Assembly (NCBI RefSeq): GCF_928381505.1 | Contig: NZ_CAKMSJ010000002.1 | Location: 62,001 to 126,000, forward strand | Origin: Rothia endophytica | GTDB taxonomy: Bacteria; Actinomycetota; Actinomycetes; Actinomycetales; Micrococcaceae | Direction: 5' to 3' | DNA length: 64,000 nt | Shown: positions 53,855-64,000 of the stretch, piece by piece | Layout: the number at the start of each line of letters is the position of its first letter | Position numbering within the stretch: position 1 is the first letter of the stretch | The notes under the pieces: model-generated | Seen by the model: the letters and a program-made list of their open reading frames with translations, nothing else | Database searches by the model: none | What the model was told of the DNA's origin: nothing | Program-made: the position numbers and the translations under genes

Positions 53855-55724
53855 AACTATAGAGCCGTACCGACTGGGGGAGACCTTCATCGGAGGCGAA
53901 CTCAAGGTTCCACTGCCTGCCCTCGGGGTGCGAAGGTAGCTGAAGATTCACGTCACCACCGGTATTGAAGACCAGCAAGAGACCGTCTAGCTGCAGTTGG
54001 AAGCATCTGAAGGCAGGGTCATGCCAGTCGTGGTCCTGTGTATGTTGCCCGTCGGCCCGCCACCAGAGAGCTTCGTCCCCGTGTAGAAATTCTTGCTGGT
54101 GTAGCTGGGGGAAGCGGCGGCGTAGCGTGATGAGCTCTGCAACGTAAGCCGATAGCTCCTGGTCAGCAGATTCCCAATCAAGCCAGGTAATGTCGTTGTC
54201 CTGGCAGTAGGCATTGTTATTGCCTAGCTGGGTGTTCCCCCGCTCATCGCCAGCCAGTAGCATGGGCACTCCCTGAGAGAACATGAGAGTTGCCAGCATA
54301 GCTTTGATACGACGTTTTCTCACCAGGGTGATCTGTGTGTCATCGCTGGGGCCTTCAACGCCGCAGTTATCGCTAAAGTTTTCGCCGTGACCGTCCCTAT
54401 TATCCTCACCGTTAGCTTCATTGTGCCGCTGGGAGTAGCTCACCACATCATGGAGGGTGAAACCGTCGTGGGCTGTAATGAAGTTGATGGACGCACTAGC
54501 GGGTCTGCTGCTGTGGTCAAAGTGCTCGGCGCTGCCCAGCAGGGCAGAGGCAAGCTTACCCATACCTTCAGCATCACCACGCCAAGCCTGGCGCACGCCA
54601 TCTCTGAAGGTGTCGTTCCATTCGCGCCAGGGGTGGGGGAAGTGGCCCAGCTGGTAACCCCCTCGGCCAATATCCCAGGGCTCAGCGATCATCTTGAGAT
54701 TTCTGAGAACAGGGTCTTGTGAGACTGCTTGGAAGAAGGCTGAACGATAGTCAAAACCGGTGTGGGAACGCCCTAAAGTGCTGGCAAGGTCGAAGCGGAA
54801 ACCGTCCACACCGTAGCGCTGGGCAAAGTGACGCAAAGAATCGAGCACAAGCCGCAGGACGTGGGGGCTACGCACAGCTAGGGTATTACCGGTGCCGCTG
54901 TGATTAGCGTAGGACCTATCGGCGTTGCGCATATAGTAGTGGTGGTCGTTGAGGCCGCGCATTGAAAGGGTAGGGCCGCCCTGGTCACCCTCACCGCTGT
55001 GATTGAACACCACATCCAGAATGACCTCGATACCGTTCTCGTGCAGAGCGTGCACTGCCTGCCTAAATTCGATATCGGCTTGCGCCCCGGTTTTATCCCC
55101 GGAGGAATAACGGGGTTCTAAGGCTGAAAAACCGATGGGCTGGTAGCCCCAGTAGTTGATGAGGCCGCGCTCAGTGATGTACTGGTCATCTAAGAAGGCC
55201 TGAACGGGCAGTAGTTCCAAGGCATTGACGCCCAGACCTTTGAGATAGTCGAGCACGGCGGAATCGCCCAGAGCTGCGTAGGAGCCTCGGATTTGTTCAG
55301 GGATGTCTGGGTGCTTTTGTGTCAGGCCTTTAACGTGGGCCTCAAGAATCACTAAATCCGCCCAGGAATGATGTGGGCGGTTGCTGGCGGGGTCAAGGGC
55401 GGTATCAGGTGCCGCCGGTACCACGCACTTAGGTACAACAGGTGCGCTGTCGCCGGCAGCGTCCCCCGCCATCATCGGGTTCCAGCGCAAAGGGGCTTCT
55501 AGCTCCTGTGCCCAGGGATCAATGAGAAGTTTTTCAGGGTTGAAGTTTGGGTCATTGCCGGTGGCACGAAGACCGTACCGGTCACCTGCGTGCACACCGG
55601 CAATATCGCCAATCCAATATTCGCCGTCACGGCGAGTTAGCTCATGCCGAGTTTCGCAATCGTTGTCATCGAAAAGACACAACCAAACATTCGTGGCTTC
55701 TGGGGCCCAAACCTCTATTTTCAT
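53853..55724 (-). CDS. glgX: glycogen debranching enzyme (GH13)
   Basis: Hydrolyses alpha-1,6 branches left after phosphorylase action. An N-terminal CBM48-like domain (IEVWAPEATNVWLCLFDD) leads to the GH13 barrel: EVILDVVFNHSGEGDQGG, GVDGFRFDLASTLGRS (nucleophile Asp), KMIAEPWDIGRGGYQLG (acid Glu) and FITAHDGFTLHD. At 623 residues it is shorter than most actinobacterial GlgX/TreX (about 700), mainly at the N-terminus, but the catalytic core is intact. It overlaps glgA by four bases and is the last gene of the glycogen operon. Confidence 0.9.
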   Translation of the reverse strand: MKIEVWAPEATNVWLCLFDDNDCETRHELTRRDGEYWIGDIAGVHAGDRYGLRATGNDPNFNPEKLLIDPWAQELEAPLRWNPMMAGDAAGDSAPVVPKCVVPAAPDTALDPASNRPHHSWADLVILEAHVKGLTQKHPDIPEQIRGSYAALGDSAVLDYLKGLGVNALELLPVQAFLDDQYITERGLINYWGYQPIGFSALEPRYSSGDKTGAQADIEFRQAVHALHENGIEVILDVVFNHSGEGDQGGPTLSMRGLNDHHYYMRNADRSYANHSGTGNTLAVRSPHVLRLVLDSLRHFAQRYGVDGFRFDLASTLGRSHTGFDYRSAFFQAVSQDPVLRNLKMIAEPWDIGRGGYQLGHFPHPWREWNDTFRDGVRQAWRGDAEGMGKLASALLGSAEHFDHSSRPASASINFITAHDGFTLHDVVSYSQRHNEANGEDNRDGHGENFSDNCGVEGPSDDTQITLVRKRRIKAMLATLMFSQGVPMLLAGDERGNTQLGNNNAYCQDNDITWLDWESADQELSAYVAELITLRRRFPQLHQQEFLHGDEALWWRADGQHTQDHDWHDPAFRCFQLQLDGLLLVFNTGGDVNLQLPSHPEGRQWNLEFASDEGLPQSVRLYS

Positions 55725-57187
55725 TCAATGAGATTATCAAACATCGCTGCATACTGCGCAGCCGACTGTTCCCAGCCAACAGGTGCGTTCATCGCTGTGT
55801 GGCGTAGCTGAGACCACGCCTCGGCATCACCGTAGAGATCTATGGCACGGCCGAGAGCGAAACTGAGCCCTCCGGCATCGATGGTTCCGCCCAGGTAAGC
55901 GTCCCCGAAGGTAAAGCCGGTGGCAATGCCTGCAGCCAGATTCTCAGGGGTAGCATCGCAGACGGTATCACGCAGCCCGCCGGTGGCGGCGACAACCGGT
56001 ATGGTGCCGTAGCGCATGCCGTAGAGCTGAGTCAGACCGCTGGGTTCGAACCGTGAAGGAACCAGTACGATATCGCCACCGGCGTACAAGCGGTGGCTCA
56101 GAGCCTCGTCGTAGCCAATGCGCAGGCCCACCTGGCCCGGGTAACGGGCAGCTAAATCGCCGAGTGCAGCCTCATAATCAGCGTCGCCAGAGCCCAGAAT
56201 AGCTACAGCTCCACCGTGCTCCAAAAAGCCCGGTAGTGCTTCAACCATCAGATCAATGCCCTTCTGATAAGTCAAGCGGGTCACCACAACGGCGAGAGGG
56301 CCAGTGGGTTCAGCCAGACTGAATTCTTGCAGTAGGCGCTGACGATTTTCAGCTTTTCCAGAAGTATCTAGAGCTGAGTAGGGCACAACCTCGGGGTCAG
56401 TTGCCGGGTCCCAGACCGAGACGTCAACACCGTTAATAAAGCCTGCTAGTTCACCGCGGTCCCGGCGAGCCTTGACGACCCCTTCAAGACCAAAACCGAA
56501 GTGAGCCTCGGTCAGCTCTTGGGCATAGCTGGGGCTCACCGTGGTGAGGCGGGAGGCATGCACCATACCCGCCTTAAGGGTGGATAGCAGCCCGTGGTAT
56601 TCCAGGGATTCAGGTGTGAAATCCCAGGAGGGCAGACGCAGGTAGTCTAGCTGGTCGGCACCCACGATGCCCTGGAAGGCGATGTTATGCACGGTCATCA
56701 CGGTCGGTGTCGTAGAACCGGCATAGCGCAGGTAAGAAGGAACCAAACCTGCCTGCCAGTCATGGGCATGCACCAGATCGGGCTTCCACTTATCCTTGGT
56801 TCCGTGCAGAGCGATCTGGGCGCCCACCCAGCTGAGAGCCGCGAAACGCACGTGGTTATCGTGGAAGTCGTGACCGTGAGCGGAGTAAGGCCCGCCGTCA
56901 CGGTCAAAGAGGTGCGGGGCATCCAGCAACAGGACGTTAAGCCCATCAATCTTGCCGCGAACCACCGCAGCGGGGCCGCCGAAAAGGTTTTCATCGCCCC
57001 ACACGCGGGTGCCGCGTCCAATTTTTTGGAGCAGACCGGGGTAAGCGGGGAGCAGTACCTTGGTTTTCCAACCTAGCGGTTCTAACGCGGCAGGCAGAGC
57101 GCCCACCACATCTGCCAGACCACCAGTTTTGATGAGAGGTGCACATTCAGATGCTACCGATAGAACGCGTTTTATACGACGAGCCAT
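55721..57187 (-). CDS. glgA: glycogen synthase, ADP-glucose type (GT5)
   Basis: Adds glucose from ADP-glucose to the growing alpha-1,4 chain. IKTGGLADVVGALPAALE is the GT5 donor-site KTGGL motif, followed by LVHAHDWQAGL, TVHNIAFQGIVG and SRFEPSGLTQLYGMRYGTIPVV. It is the bacterial/plant GT5 enzyme, not the GT4 type usual in mycobacteria and many actinobacteria. It has 488 residues and lies 8 bases after glgC. Confidence 0.94.
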   Translation of the reverse strand: MARRIKRVLSVASECAPLIKTGGLADVVGALPAALEPLGWKTKVLLPAYPGLLQKIGRGTRVWGDENLFGGPAAVVRGKIDGLNVLLLDAPHLFDRDGGPYSAHGHDFHDNHVRFAALSWVGAQIALHGTKDKWKPDLVHAHDWQAGLVPSYLRYAGSTTPTVMTVHNIAFQGIVGADQLDYLRLPSWDFTPESLEYHGLLSTLKAGMVHASRLTTVSPSYAQELTEAHFGFGLEGVVKARRDRGELAGFINGVDVSVWDPATDPEVVPYSALDTSGKAENRQRLLQEFSLAEPTGPLAVVVTRLTYQKGIDLMVEALPGFLEHGGAVAILGSGDADYEAALGDLAARYPGQVGLRIGYDEALSHRLYAGGDIVLVPSRFEPSGLTQLYGMRYGTIPVVAATGGLRDTVCDATPENLAAGIATGFTFGDAYLGGTIDAGGLSFALGRAIDLYGDAEAWSQLRHTAMNAPVGWEQSAAQYAAMFDNLIE

Positions 57188-57195
57188 GAGGAAAT

Positions 57196-58494
57196 TTACC
57201 CTTCTTGTGCAGCTGAGCGGCGATCAATCATTTTCTGGGTAATCAGAGTTACCCCGGTGGCGGTCACGCTGAACCACTTGGCGTCCTCTTCTGGATCTTC
57301 ACCCACTACTAGACCTTCAGGGATGGTTACGTCACTGTCCACCACGCAACGGGTCAGACGCGCTGAACGGCCAATATCAACCTTGGGAAGCACCACGGAC
57401 TGATCCAGCTGAGCGTACGAGTGCACGCGGGTGCCGGTGTAGAGCAGCGAGTTAGAAACAGTGGCACCTGAAATGATGCAGTCACCGGCGATCAGGGACT
57501 GAATGGCCTGACCAACCCGCCCCTCCTCGTTGTGAACAAACTTGGCGGGAGGAGTAATTTCTGAGTAGGTCCAAATCGGCCATGAACGGTCGTAGAAGTC
57601 CAGGGGAGGAATCATTGAGGTCAGGTCAAGGTTGGCCTGCCAGAAGGAATCAATGGTACCGACATCTCGCCAGTAGGGCCTGGTTTCCAAGCCGCTCATG
57701 ACGCAAGAATCGCTGAAGCGGTGGGCGTAAGCGCCGCCGTCCTTCACAATCTGGGGAATAATATCGTGCCCGAAATCGTGGGAGGACTCGGGGTTCTCAG
57801 CATCAGCGATCAGGATTTCCCTGAGGTAGGACCAGTCGAAAACGTAGATACCCATGGAGACCAGGGACTCATCGGGGTTATTGGGGCTTGCCGGGGGGAC
57901 GTCTGGCTTTTCGAGGAAGTCGACAATCTGGCTGTTCTCATCCACTGCCATAACACCAAAGGCACTTGCCTCATCACGTGCGACGGTCAGGCAGCCGACA
58001 GTTACATCAGCGCCCTTCTCCACGTGGTGCTGCAACATGATTTCGTAGTCCATCTTGTAAATGTGATCGCCGGCTAGGACTACAATGTACTCCACCTGGT
58101 AGTCATCAACGATGTCAATGTTCTGGTAGATGGCGTCGGCAGTGCCCATGTACCACTGGTGTTCTGACACGCGCTGGCTGGCAGGCAGAATATCGAGGTA
58201 TTCGTTGCGTTCTGCGCGGAAGAAGCTCCAGCCACGCTGCAGGTGGCGGATGAGAGAGTGTGCCTTGTACTGGGTTGCTACAGCAATCTTACGAATACCT
58301 GAGTTGTAGGCATTCGAAAGGGGAAAGTCGATAATTCGGGCCTTGCCACCAAAGTGAACTGCTGGCTTAGCTCTGCGGTCAGTGAGCTCTTCGAGGCGGC
58401 TACCACGGCCGCCTGCGAGGACAAAAGCCATAGCTTGATTCGATAGTCGGTGGGTGCTGTCCCTATGAGTGGTGGTTGAGCTGAGGTGAATCAT
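57196..58494 (-). CDS. glgC: glucose-1-phosphate adenylyltransferase
   Basis: Makes ADP-glucose, the committed and usually allosterically controlled step of glycogen synthesis. The N-terminal nucleotidyltransferase has [54 protein letters not shown] and FLEKPDVPP; the C-terminal left-handed beta helix is also present. It is complete at 432 residues and overlaps glgB by four bases. Confidence 0.95.
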   Translation of the reverse strand: MIHLSSTTTHRDSTHRLSNQAMAFVLAGGRGSRLEELTDRRAKPAVHFGGKARIIDFPLSNAYNSGIRKIAVATQYKAHSLIRHLQRGWSFFRAERNEYLDILPASQRVSEHQWYMGTADAIYQNIDIVDDYQVEYIVVLAGDHIYKMDYEIMLQHHVEKGADVTVGCLTVARDEASAFGVMAVDENSQIVDFLEKPDVPPASPNNPDESLVSMGIYVFDWSYLREILIADAENPESSHDFGHDIIPQIVKDGGAYAHRFSDSCVMSGLETRPYWRDVGTIDSFWQANLDLTSMIPPLDFYDRSWPIWTYSEITPPAKFVHNEEGRVGQAIQSLIAGDCIISGATVSNSLLYTGTRVHSYAQLDQSVVLPKVDIGRSARLTRCVVDSDVTIPEGLVVGEDPEEDAKWFSVTATGVTLITQKMIDRRSAAQEG

Positions 58495-60626
58495 GATTGT
58501 TCCTCTACAAAATAGATGACTGACAAGGGTGGAAGTTTGAGGAGGGCTGACTGGGCTTCGTTACCCATGGGCACAGGTTCGGTTTCAATAGCACCACCGT
58601 GGCCACGATTTCCGCCGTGGTAGTGGGCAGCATCGGTATTGAGGGCTTCAATCCAGCGACCGGCCAGCGGGAAGGGCACGCGGTAGCCATCGCGTTCAAT
58701 CGGGTTTAGGTTCATGACTACCACTACGTGCCGGTCACCCGCCCAGCCGCGTCTCAGCCAGGCGTAGACCTGCTCATCGACGGCATCGACCAGTAGCCAC
58801 TGAAAGCCGTGAGGGTCAGAGTCGCTGCGGTGTAGGGCAGGTTGTTGCCGGTATAGGCTATTGAGGTCTCGTACCAACGACAGGACGCCGGCGTGGCCCT
58901 TGTCTTCTAGGACGTGCCAGTCAAGTTCGCTTTCGTAGTTCCACTCACTGGGCTGGCCAAATTCTTGCCCCATGAAGAGAAGCTTCTTGCCGGGGTAGGC
59001 CCACATGTAGGCCAGGAAGGCTTTGAGATTACCCAGCTTGGCTGCGTGATCCCCGGGCATTCGCTCGTAGAGGGAACCCTTGCCGTGCACAACCTCGTCG
59101 TGGCTAATGGGTAGCATGAAACGTTCACTGAAGATGTAGGTGATGCCAAAGGTTAACAAATCAGAGTGATACTTACGGTAAATCGGGTCTAGCCCAAAGT
59201 AGCGCAGTGAGTCATTCATCCAGCCAAGGTTCCATTTGAATTCAAACCCCAGGCCACCGTGCTCGGTGGTGCGGGTGACTCCTGGGAAGGTGGTGGACTC
59301 CTCAGCGATCATCATGGCACCTTCAACGGTGCGCTCAACGGCGTCGTTGGTGGTTTTCAAGAAGTCGATGGCTTCGTAGTTCTCGGGCCCGCCGTCCTTA
59401 TTGGGCACCCACTCGCCATCCTTGCGGGAATAGTTGCGGTGAATGATAGAGGCAACGGCGTCGACGCGCAGACCGTCCAGGTGATATTCCTGCAACCAGT
59501 AGAGCGCGTTAGACCGCAGGTGACCGGCCACCTCGGGTCGGCCATAGTTATAGATGAGGGTGTTCCAGTCGGGGTGGAAGCCTTCTTGCGGGTTCTGGTG
59601 CTCATAGAGCGCGGTCCCGTCAAAGTTGCCTAGCCCGTGGGCGTCGGTGGGGAAGTGCCCCGGTACCCAGTCGGCAATAACCCCGATGCCCTTTTGATGA
59701 GCCCGATCAACGAAGGCCTGAAAATCCTCGGGCAGGCCGTAGCGAATGGTGGGAGCGTACATGCCGATGGGCTGATAACCCCAGGAACCGTCAAAGGGGT
59801 GTTCAGTGATAGGTAAAACCTCGATGTGGGTGAAGCCAAGATCAGCGACGTAGTCGATAAGATCATGCCATCCTTCACGCCGCCACGAGCCGAGGTGAAC
59901 CTCATAGACGCTTACTGGGGTGGTCAGCGCGTCCACCTCAGCACGTTTTTTCAGCCAAGCGCCATCCTGCCAGGAGTGCTTGCCAAGAGCGCGTACCACC
60001 GAGGCGTTCGCCGGAGGCATTTCTGACCCGAACCCCACTGGGTCGGCTTTGAGGGGCATGAGCTCGCCCTCGGCTGTGAGAATCTCGTACTTGTAGGTTT
60101 CCCCCTCGGTGAGACCGGGAATGAAGAGCTCCCAAATACCGCTGGAGCCACGCAGTCGCATGGGGTGGGCAATGCCATTCCATGCGTTGAAGGCGCCCAC
60201 CACAGAAACGCGGCTAGCATTCGGTGCCCACACAGCGAAATGTACACCCGGTACATTTTCATGTTGCATGGGGTGGGCACCGAGCACCCGCCATAGAGAC
60301 TCATGCCGGCCCTCGCTGAAGAGATGTTCATCGAGGGACCCTAAGACCGGGGTGAACCGATAAGGGTCCTCCTTCTCCTCAACATATCCGCCATTCCATT
60401 CGATGCGCAGGCGGTAGTAGGGGAGTGATTCACCAACAAAGACTGGCACATCACCCCAGCGCTGCACCAGTTCTCGCTGGTCCGTTGCATTGACGGCCCA
60501 CACTCGATGAGCGCCGGGAAGAAGCGCCACAACTTCGGTGCCGTCCGCGCTTGGTCCCAGAACCTTGAACGGGTCCCGGTGTTTTCCTGCAGCGAGGACG
60601 CGGGCTTCTTCGTGGGTGATTGCCAT
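58491..60626 (-). CDS. glgB: 1,4-alpha-glucan branching enzyme (GH13)
   Basis: Introduces alpha-1,6 branches. Two N-terminal CBM48-type modules (the second around [18 protein letters not shown]) precede the GH13 barrel with [31 protein letters not shown] (nucleophile Asp), [14 protein letters not shown] (Glu) and [16 protein letters not shown]-terminal beta domain ends the 711 residues. Forty bases separate it from glgP. Confidence 0.95.
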   Translation of the reverse strand: MAITHEEARVLAAGKHRDPFKVLGPSADGTEVVALLPGAHRVWAVNATDQRELVQRWGDVPVFVGESLPYYRLRIEWNGGYVEEKEDPYRFTPVLGSLDEHLFSEGRHESLWRVLGAHPMQHENVPGVHFAVWAPNASRVSVVGAFNAWNGIAHPMRLRGSSGIWELFIPGLTEGETYKYEILTAEGELMPLKADPVGFGSEMPPANASVVRALGKHSWQDGAWLKKRAEVDALTTPVSVYEVHLGSWRREGWHDLIDYVADLGFTHIEVLPITEHPFDGSWGYQPIGMYAPTIRYGLPEDFQAFVDRAHQKGIGVIADWVPGHFPTDAHGLGNFDGTALYEHQNPQEGFHPDWNTLIYNYGRPEVAGHLRSNALYWLQEYHLDGLRVDAVASIIHRNYSRKDGEWVPNKDGGPENYEAIDFLKTTNDAVERTVEGAMMIAEESTTFPGVTRTTEHGGLGFEFKWNLGWMNDSLRYFGLDPIYRKYHSDLLTFGITYIFSERFMLPISHDEVVHGKGSLYERMPGDHAAKLGNLKAFLAYMWAYPGKKLLFMGQEFGQPSEWNYESELDWHVLEDKGHAGVLSLVRDLNSLYRQQPALHRSDSDPHGFQWLLVDAVDEQVYAWLRRGWAGDRHVVVVMNLNPIERDGYRVPFPLAGRWIEALNTDAAHYHGGNRGHGGAIETEPVPMGNEAQSALLKLPPLSVIYFVEEQS

Positions 60627-60666
60627 GATTATTTCTCCAGTCTCCTTAAAGTTTTAAGGATGTAGC

Positions 60667-63072
60667 CTAAAGGGCTGAGTCAATTCCCCAGACTTCGGTC
60701 ATGTATTCCCGTACCGACCGGTCCGAACTGAAATACCCCATGCGGGCTATGTTCAGCACGGCCATACGGTTCCAACGGGCCGTGTCGCGGTAGGCTTCTT
60801 CAACCTCTTTCTGAGCGCGGTCGTAGTCATCGAAATCTGACGCAACGAGGAACCAGTCGCTGTTCCACATATTGTCAACGAGCTGACCAAACCTATAGGG
60901 CTCATCAGGGCTGAAGGTGCCTTCTGCGACCGCCTGCAAGATGTCTCGAAGAGCCTGGCTCTTCTCGATGGCTGCACGGGAGTGCCCCTGTTGGCTTCGG
61001 CGCTGGGCCACTTCTTCGGTGGTAAGACCAAAGAGGAAGAAATTATCTGCACCAACATGCTCACGTATCTCAACGTTAGCGCCGTCGAGTGTACCGATAG
61101 TTAATGCACCGTTAAGAGCAAACTTCATGTTGCCGGTGCCGGAGGCCTCCATACCAGCGGTTGAGATCTGCTCGGAGAGATCCGAGGCAGGGATCAACTT
61201 CTCAGCCATGGTGACGTTGTAGTTGGGAGGGAATACGATGCGCAGCAAGTGCTTGGTTTCGGGGTCGTTATTGACGACCTCTGCCACGTCGTTAATTAAC
61301 TTAATGATGTCTTTGGCGGTGTGGTAGCTGGGGGCTGCCTTGCCAGCAAAGATCTTGACGCGGGGCACCCAGCCTGCGTTGGGATCCCTCTTGATGCGCT
61401 GGTAGTGAGCGATAGTCCAGAGGATGTTCAGTAGCTGACGCTTGTACTCGTGCATGCGCTTGACCTGTGAATCAACCAGAGCGTTGGTGGGTAGATCCAG
61501 GCCGTGCTCTTCCTTCAGCCACTCTGAGAAGCGCTCTTTGGCAGCCAGCTTGGTCTGGCCGAAAGCATCCAGGAATGCTGGGTCTTCTGCATGGGCCTCA
61601 AGTTCGCGCAGACGCTCAAGGTCGGTTTCCCAGCCTTCACCGATGGTCTTGGTGATGAGAGCAGCAAGTGCGGGGTTGGCTAGCTTGAGCCAGCGGCGGG
61701 GGGTGATGCCGTTGGTAATGTTGACGATGCGCTCGGGGTAGAGGGCATCATGAACCGGGAAGAGCTCGGTCCTGACCAGGTCAGTGTGGAGCGCTGAGAC
61801 GCCATTGACGCGGTGGCTAGTGGTGAAGGCAAGGTCGCCCATGTTCACCTGGTCGCCTGAAATCAGGCGTGCCGGGTGGGGTGAACCTGCCTGCAGCTCA
61901 ACAAACTTTTGGTCCAGACGCTCGATGATCTGCAGGTGGCGCGGGAGCACGTTACGCATGAGGCCCACGGTCCAGCGTTCTAGAGCCTCAGGTAGCAGGG
62001 TGTGGTTGGTGTAGCCCAGCACGCGGGTGGACAGGTCGGCTGCCCGGTCAAAATCAAAGCCGTATTCATCGACCAGAACACGAATAAGCTCCGGCCCGGC
62101 AATAGCGGGGTGAGTATCGTTCATCTGAATAGCGACGTGGGCATCCAGGTTTTCCAGGGAGTCGTGGTTCACCAGGTGGCGGCGCACGATGTCCTGCACG
62201 GATGCTGAGGTAAGGAAGTATTCCTGCGAGAGGCGAAGCTGCTTACCGCCATCGGTGGTGTCATTGGGGTAGAGCACTCGGCTGAGGCTGCGAGCCAGAG
62301 CTTCAGGTTCTGCAGCCGCTGCGAAGTCGCCGGAGTTGAACCTGCCCAGGTCAAAGAGGTCAGCGTTAGGGGTAGCTGCCCAGAGGCGGAGGGTATTAGC
62401 CCACTTGCCGCCGTAGCCCACCACGGGGCTGTCAAAAGCTTGAGCCTGGACGTGGGTGCCGGGCTCCCAGCGCAGAACACCGTTTTCTTCGTAGACATCA
62501 CCGCCGAAACCAACACCGTAGACAGATTCGGGGCGGTCAAAGTCCCAGGGGTTGCCGTGGGCAAGCCAGTTTTCGGGGTTTTCCTGCTGGCGACCGTCCT
62601 TGAAGCTCTGCTCAAAAAGACCGTGTTCGTAGCGCAGACCATAACCGTAGGCGGGGCAGCCCACGGTTGCCATTGACTCGAGGTAGCAGGCTGCCAAACG
62701 GCCCAGACCACCGTTACCCAGGGCGGCATCCGGCTCTTCACTGGCAACGGTCTTAAAGTCGACACCTAAACCCTCAAGGGCCTCAGCTGCAATATCGCGC
62801 AGACCCAGGTTGATAGCAAGGTCTTCGGTGAGGCGACCGATGAGGAATTCCATGGAGAGGTAGTAGACGCGCTTGCGGTCTTCGTCCCAGGTGCGTCGAG
62901 TTGAGGCAAACCAGGGGGCCACTGCATGATCTCGCAGGGTGTGCGACAGGGCGATTCTCCAGTCGAAAACTGTTGAATGCTTGGGGTCTTTGCCCGCAGT
63001 GAACTGGAGGTGCTTCAAGAGTGCTGAGCGGAAGCTAGCTACTGATGGTTCTAGGCTTGTGTGTTCTGACAT
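60667..63072 (-). CDS. glgP: glycogen phosphorylase
   Basis: Phosphorolyses alpha-1,4 glucan ends to glucose 1-phosphate. It is a GT35 enzyme of 801 residues: YYLSMEFLIGRLTEDLAINL, GNGGLGRLAACYLESMATVG, MNDTHPAIAGPELIRVL, KRMHEYKRQLLNIL, and the PLP site EASGTGNMKFALNGALTIGT with its Lys. Glycogen and GlgX branches in the same operon are its substrate set. It is the first gene of the operon; the 229-base gap upstream should hold its promoter. Confidence 0.95.
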   Translation of the reverse strand: MSEHTSLEPSVASFRSALLKHLQFTAGKDPKHSTVFDWRIALSHTLRDHAVAPWFASTRRTWDEDRKRVYYLSMEFLIGRLTEDLAINLGLRDIAAEALEGLGVDFKTVASEEPDAALGNGGLGRLAACYLESMATVGCPAYGYGLRYEHGLFEQSFKDGRQQENPENWLAHGNPWDFDRPESVYGVGFGGDVYEENGVLRWEPGTHVQAQAFDSPVVGYGGKWANTLRLWAATPNADLFDLGRFNSGDFAAAAEPEALARSLSRVLYPNDTTDGGKQLRLSQEYFLTSASVQDIVRRHLVNHDSLENLDAHVAIQMNDTHPAIAGPELIRVLVDEYGFDFDRAADLSTRVLGYTNHTLLPEALERWTVGLMRNVLPRHLQIIERLDQKFVELQAGSPHPARLISGDQVNMGDLAFTTSHRVNGVSALHTDLVRTELFPVHDALYPERIVNITNGITPRRWLKLANPALAALITKTIGEGWETDLERLRELEAHAEDPAFLDAFGQTKLAAKERFSEWLKEEHGLDLPTNALVDSQVKRMHEYKRQLLNILWTIAHYQRIKRDPNAGWVPRVKIFAGKAAPSYHTAKDIIKLINDVAEVVNNDPETKHLLRIVFPPNYNVTMAEKLIPASDLSEQISTAGMEASGTGNMKFALNGALTIGTLDGANVEIREHVGADNFFLFGLTTEEVAQRRSQQGHSRAAIEKSQALRDILQAVAEGTFSPDEPYRFGQLVDNMWNSDWFLVASDFDDYDRAQKEVEEAYRDTARWNRMAVLNIARMGYFSSDRSVREYMTEVWGIDSAL

Positions 63073-63301
63073 ACGTTTATCCTATTTCTTCAATTTTCTT
63101 ATTCATAAGGCATTTCACCGAGCCGCGGCATTGTTGCTTTTTTTACTCCGATTAAAGGTGAAACTTGTTGGTTTACATCCTTCATGTGTCGTGTTTGTGG
63201 GCTGAGTTACCTCTGCGGACAGCATGTGTGGTATAGATCTCCCCCGCGTTCAAGGGGTGGACGGCGGGGGTGTAACAAAGGCGGGGCCGGCAGGGTGTGC
63301 T

Positions 63302-64000
63302 CTAGGCTGCGCGGCGTGCCTGTTCGGACGGCATGCCCGCTGCCCACACCGCAGCACCAACGATTCCAGCGTTGTTACGCAACTCGGCCATCACGATAGG
63401 AGTGCGAACATCTTCTTCAAAATATGGCAGGAATTTCTCGGGGTTCTTCGAGATACCGCCACCGATGATGAAGAGATCGGGGGTGAAGAGCATTTCTACG
63501 TGGGTGAAGTAGCGGCGCAGGCGCTTGCCGTACTTCTTCCACGACAGTTCGTGAGTTTCACGAGCACGGGCGGACGCCTGGGTTTCAGCATCATGCCCAT
63601 CGATTTCCAGGTGACCCAGCTCGGTGTTGGGAACCAGCTGGCCATTGATAATGAGCGCTGAACCGATACCGGTACCCAGGGTGATAACAGCAATCAGACC
63701 TGGCTTGTCGCGGCCCTGGCCGTAGATAGCCTCAGCCAGACCAGCGGCGTCCGCGTCATTGAGGGCGTACACCTTGCGCCCGTCCAGCGCGGCGCTCATA
63801 ATACCCTCAAGGTCAGCGCCGACCCAGGACTCATCAACGTTGGCCGCTGAGAGGGTGACGCCGTTCTTCACCACGGCTGGGAAATCAATGCCGATTGCTG
63901 AATCGGGTGCTGGGGCTAGCTCCCTGCCCTGCAACTCGTCCACAATTTCGCGTACCACAGTCGCACAGGCCTCAGGAGTGGCGGGCTGCGGGGTGGGAAT
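63302..64000 (-). CDS. ppgK: polyphosphate glucokinase (ROK family), N-terminus beyond window
   Basis: Phosphorylates glucose with polyphosphate (or ATP). The visible 232 residues are in frame to base 64000, so the start and the first phosphate loop are missing. AANVDESWVGADLEGIM, YALNDADAAGLAEAIYGQG and VITLGTGIGSALIINGQL match PpgK, as does the absence of the ROK zinc-cysteine motif. It sits upstream of glgP in the same direction, with a 229-base gap. Confidence 0.9.
   Translation of the reverse strand: MPTPQPATPEACATVVREIVDELQGRELAPAPDSAIGIDFPAVVKNGVTLSAANVDESWVGADLEGIMSAALDGRKVYALNDADAAGLAEAIYGQGRDKPGLIAVITLGTGIGSALIINGQLVPNTELGHLEIDGHDAETQASARARETHELSWKKYGKRLRRYFTHVEMLFTPDLFIIGGGISKNPEKFLPYFEEDVRTPIVMAELRNNAGIVGAAVWAAGMPSEQARRAA

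Noticed and set aside
63241..63270. CCCCCGC/GCGGGGG inverted repeat downstream of ppgK
   Set aside because: GC-rich arms with a 16-base loop and no T run; it may be a weak terminator for ppgK but evidence is thin.
1..64000. CRISPR arrays, insertion sequences, prophage genes, rRNA and tRNA genes
   Set aside because: Looked for repeat-spacer patterns, transposase or integrase motifs and tRNA-like T-loops in the gaps; none found. tRNA absence is by eye only.

Overview
The window is a high-to-moderate GC actinobacterial chromosome segment, most likely from the Micrococcaceae and probably Rothia or a close relative. Four things point there. The cell-division cluster is actinobacterial (mraZ to ftsZ, pgeF, yggS, sepF, yggT, divIVA, with no ftsA). 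The fadD/plsC/class II aroG/pknL/Rv2175c-like/idsA neighbourhood matches a known mycobacterial gene order. MurE carries DDPH where diaminopimelate-adding enzymes have DNPR, as expected for lysine-type peptidoglycan. GC is lower than in most Arthrobacter-like genomes. The genus call is inference; no rRNA or tRNA gene is visible.

Layout. 1-0.7 kb: C-terminal part of a PhoX-type phosphatase. 0.8-10.6 kb: lipid, shikimate and isoprenoid genes (fadD with an unusual 11-residue-repeat tail, plsC, aroG, a Ser/Thr kinase and its probable DNA-binding partner, a polyprenyl diphosphate synthase), then dinB behind a probable LexA box and a DUF3040 protein. 10.7-31.7 kb: division and cell-wall cluster in the order mraZ, rsmH, ftsL, ftsI, murE, murF, mraY, murD, ftsW, murG, murC, ftsQ, ftsZ, pgeF, yggS, sepF, yggT, divIVA, starting with phased GTGGA operator repeats. 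31.9-37.0 kb: lspA, rluD-like gene, dnaE.

37.0-51.9 kb is an accessory block between dnaE and hisD. It holds a low-GC DUF4839 membrane protein, then a tightly overlapping seven-gene minus-strand operon: three glycosyltransferases, an ABC exporter, two tandem APH-fold kinases that both have Gln in place of the metal-binding Asn, and UDP-glucose dehydrogenase. This looks like an uncharacterised pathway that builds and exports a uronic-acid-containing glycoconjugate, and it is the best candidate for a new system here. A double-hotdog thioesterase and a thiamine salvage operon (thiM-thiE-thiD/tenA) under a TPP riboswitch follow.

51.9-64.0 kb: hisD (probably leaderless) and nrdR, then on the minus strand a compact operon for classical ADP-glucose glycogen metabolism (glgP-glgB-glgC-glgA-glgX), preceded by a polyphosphate glucokinase cut by the window edge. 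Together these genes would store and mobilise glucose, with polyphosphate-driven phosphorylation of free glucose.
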